From contig CAWDGK010000002.1 in assembly GCA_963801855.1 (NCBI GenBank), positions 806,001-870,000 of the forward strand: 64,000 nt of DNA, in the 5' to 3' direction. The DNA comes from JACDAN01 sp963801855 (GTDB lineage Bacteria > Actinomycetota > Thermoleophilia > Gaiellales > Gaiellaceae). The notes beneath the pieces were generated by a model that saw only the letters and a list, made by a program, of their open reading frames with translations, was not told the origin of the DNA and made no database searches. The position numbers were made by a program, and so were the translations under genes. How positions within the stretch are numbered: the first letter of the stretch is position 1; every line of letters begins with the position of its first letter. This document shows positions 62,469 through 64,000 of this stretch, one piece after another.

Positions 62469-63834
62469 GCGCGTCCTCGTAGCGAATCGGGGAGAGGTTG
62501 CGGTGCGCGCGATCCGTGCGCTCCACGAGCTCGGGATCGAGGCGGTCGCCGTCTACTCGAAAGCCGACGAGGGCTCGATGCACGTCCGGCTCGCCGATCG
62601 GGCCGTCTGCATCGGCCCGCCGCCTGCGTCCGAGAGCTATCTCCGGATCCCGTCGATCATCGCCGCCGCCACGACCACCGGGTGTGAGGCCGTCCATCCC
62701 GGCTGGGGCTTCCTCGCGGAGAACCCCGCGTTTGCCGAGGCCTGCGCCGACAACGACATCGTCTTCATCGGGCCGAGCGCCGAGATCATGGCGCGGATGG
62801 GCGACAAGGCAGCTGCCAGGGAGGAGATGCGCGCTGCCGGCGTCCCGCTCGTTCCCGGCACCGAGCCGATTCCGAGGGAGCAGGCCGCGCATCACGCGGG
62901 CGATCTCGGTTACCCCGTGCTGGTGAAGGCTGCGGCAGGCGGGGGCGGGAAGGGCATGCGACTCGTCCATTCCCCCGACGAGATCGAGGCCTCGTACTCG
63001 ATGGCGCAAGCCGAGGCGCAGGCCGCCTTCGGCGACGGCAGGCTCTACCTCGAGAAGGCCGTGGTCCCGGCCAGGCACGTCGAGATCCAGGTCCTCGGCG
63101 ACTCCAGGGGCGGCGTCCTCACCCTCGGCGAGCGCGAGTGCTCGATCCAGCGACGGCACCAGAAGCTGATCGAGGAGTCGCCCTCGCCGGCCCTGAGCCC
63201 GGGCACCCGCGAGAAGATGGAGGCGACCGCGGAGCGGGCGGTCCGCGCCCTCGGGTACACGAACGCAGGGACGTTCGAGTTCCTGCTCGGGCCGGACGGG
63301 TCGTTCTACTTCATCGAGCTGAACGCACGGCTCCAGGTCGAGCATCCGGTCACCGAGATGGTCACCGGGATCGACCTCATGCACGAGCAGCTGCGAATCG
63401 CGGCCGGAGAGGCGCTGCCCTACACGGGCCGCGCGGGCCGGCGCGGTCACGCGATCGAGGTCCGTGTGAACGCCGAGGATCCTGCGCGGGACTTCATGCC
63501 GATGCCGGGGAAGCTCGAGCGCTTCAGGCCGCCGCTCGGCCCCGGCGTTCGCGTCGACACGTTCGTCGAGGACGGCTCGGTCGTCCCGCCCCACTACGAC
63601 TCTCTGCTCGCGAAGCTGATCGCCTGGGCGCCCGATCGCGACCTCGCTCTCTCCCGCTGCCTCCGTGCCCTGGGCGAGTTCGAGGTGACGGGTCTCCCGA
63701 CGACGATCGGCCTCGCCACCGAGGTCATCCGAAGCGAGGGCTTCGCCGCGGGCGAGTACTCGACGAGCTACCTCACCGAGAACGCAGATCTTCAGGCGGG
63801 GAACACGGTGTTGCAGGAAGCGTCGGGCCAGTGA
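62458..63834 (+). CDS. accC: Acetyl-CoA carboxylase, biotin carboxylase subunit
   Basis: ATP-dependent carboxylation of the biotin on AccB. It has 458 residues. FKRVLVANRGEVAVRAIRAL, the glycine-rich loop KAAAGGGGKGMRLV, ECSIQRRHQKLIEESPSPAL, FIELNARLQVEHPVTEMVTG (active-site Glu/Asn/Arg) and the C-terminal domain are all present. It overlaps the accB fusion gene by 11 nt. The stop overlaps nusB (GTGA). No accA/accD carboxyltransferase is present in the window. Confidence 0.96.
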   Translation: MPFKRVLVANRGEVAVRAIRALHELGIEAVAVYSKADEGSMHVRLADRAVCIGPPPASESYLRIPSIIAAATTTGCEAVHPGWGFLAENPAFAEACADNDIVFIGPSAEIMARMGDKAAAREEMRAAGVPLVPGTEPIPREQAAHHAGDLGYPVLVKAAAGGGGKGMRLVHSPDEIEASYSMAQAEAQAAFGDGRLYLEKAVVPARHVEIQVLGDSRGGVLTLGERECSIQRRHQKLIEESPSPALSPGTREKMEATAERAVRALGYTNAGTFEFLLGPDGSFYFIELNARLQVEHPVTEMVTGIDLMHEQLRIAAGEALPYTGRAGRRGHAIEVRVNAEDPARDFMPMPGKLERFRPPLGPGVRVDTFVEDGSVVPPHYDSLLAKLIAWAPDRDLALSRCLRALGEFEVTGLPTTIGLATEVIRSEGFAAGEYSTSYLTENADLQAGNTVLQEASGQ

Positions 63835-64000
63835 CCCTCGGCAGGCGGGCGGGCCGACGCGCCGCTCTGTTCATGCTGTTCCAGTGGGACGTGACCGGAA
63901 AGGACCTCGGGACGACGTACGAGGGGCACGTGGACGACTACGCGTGGGATCTCGCGCGCGACGTCGCGGCGAGGGCGGCGGAGCTCGACGGCCGGATCGA
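63831..64000 (+). CDS. nusB: Transcription antitermination factor NusB (partial, cut by the window edge)
   Basis: 56 residues are visible: TLGRRAGRRAALFMLFQWDV is the usual NusB opening, with helices rich in Arg and Ala. The GTG overlaps the accC stop by 4 nt. accC-nusB or efp-acc-nusB order is common. NusB acts with NusE in rRNA antitermination. The rest lies beyond 64000. Confidence 0.85.
   Translation, partial: MTLGRRAGRRAALFMLFQWDVTGKDLGTTYEGHVDDYAWDLARDVAARAAELDGRI

Overview
The window is a gene-dense, high-G+C stretch of bacterial chromosome, read as one contig with both ends inside genes. Gene order and protein types fit an actinobacterium-like Gram-positive lineage: murG-murC-murB-ftsQ-ftsZ, a four-gene glycine cleavage operon, a SigB/SigF-type sigma factor, split accB/accC, heavy use of GTG and TTG starts, and many leaderless promoters. 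The deep-branching class Thermoleophilia is my best guess, but that is an inference and not a computed placement. I see no phage, insertion sequence, CRISPR array or plasmid gene. Two tRNA genes (Glu-CTC, Gln-CTG) are present.

Layout. 1-4.1 kb: cell wall and division (murC, murB, ftsQ, ftsZ). 4.1-8.4 kb: glycine cleavage (gcvT, gcvH, gcvPA, gcvPB). 8.4-22 kb: mixed genes, including an ankyrin protein, threonine aldolase, a beta-lactamase-fold hydrolase, a Ca2+/H+ antiporter, a HAD phosphatase, endonuclease IV, gltX, a lone receiver domain, two metallopeptidases, a methyltransferase and an alkyltransferase-like protein. 22-27.6 kb: a 1429-residue secreted M6-type metalloprotease followed by a TetR regulator, with TetR-like palindromes upstream of the protease. 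27.7-32.7 kb: an aquaporin and two half-size ABC exporters. 32.7-36.7 kb: a glyoxylate shunt island (LysR, a 43-residue Cys peptide, malate synthase, isocitrate lyase). 36.7-43.7 kb: histidine degradation (formimidoyltransferase, hutH, hutU, hutI) next to a UDG-family glycosylase. 44-50.5 kb: a metallo-beta-lactamase, hisS, aspS and an envelope-like set (coiled-coil protein, two related membrane proteins, RlpA-like protein). 50.5-64 kb: a candidate ncRNA, mnmA, a sigma factor, alaS, ruvX, mltG, aroB, a Xaa-Pro-type peptidase, efp, an accB fusion, accC and the start of nusB.

Three things stand out. First, eight genes, including the essential alaS and gltX, are each interrupted by a change to the +1 reading frame, always in the same direction. 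Second, at least 24 genes carry a TANNNT -10 box 6-10 nt before the start codon. In three divergent pairs both -10 boxes overlap in one TANNNTA heptamer inside an 18-21 bp intergenic gap. In four cases the TAG stop codon of the upstream gene supplies the first half of the next gene's -10 box. Third, several conserved enzymes carry degenerate extra domains: AccB behind a carboxyltransferase-like domain that lacks its catalytic residues, AroB behind a kinase-like domain with a broken P-loop, a sigma factor behind an RsbW-like domain, and MnmA behind an IscU-like domain.
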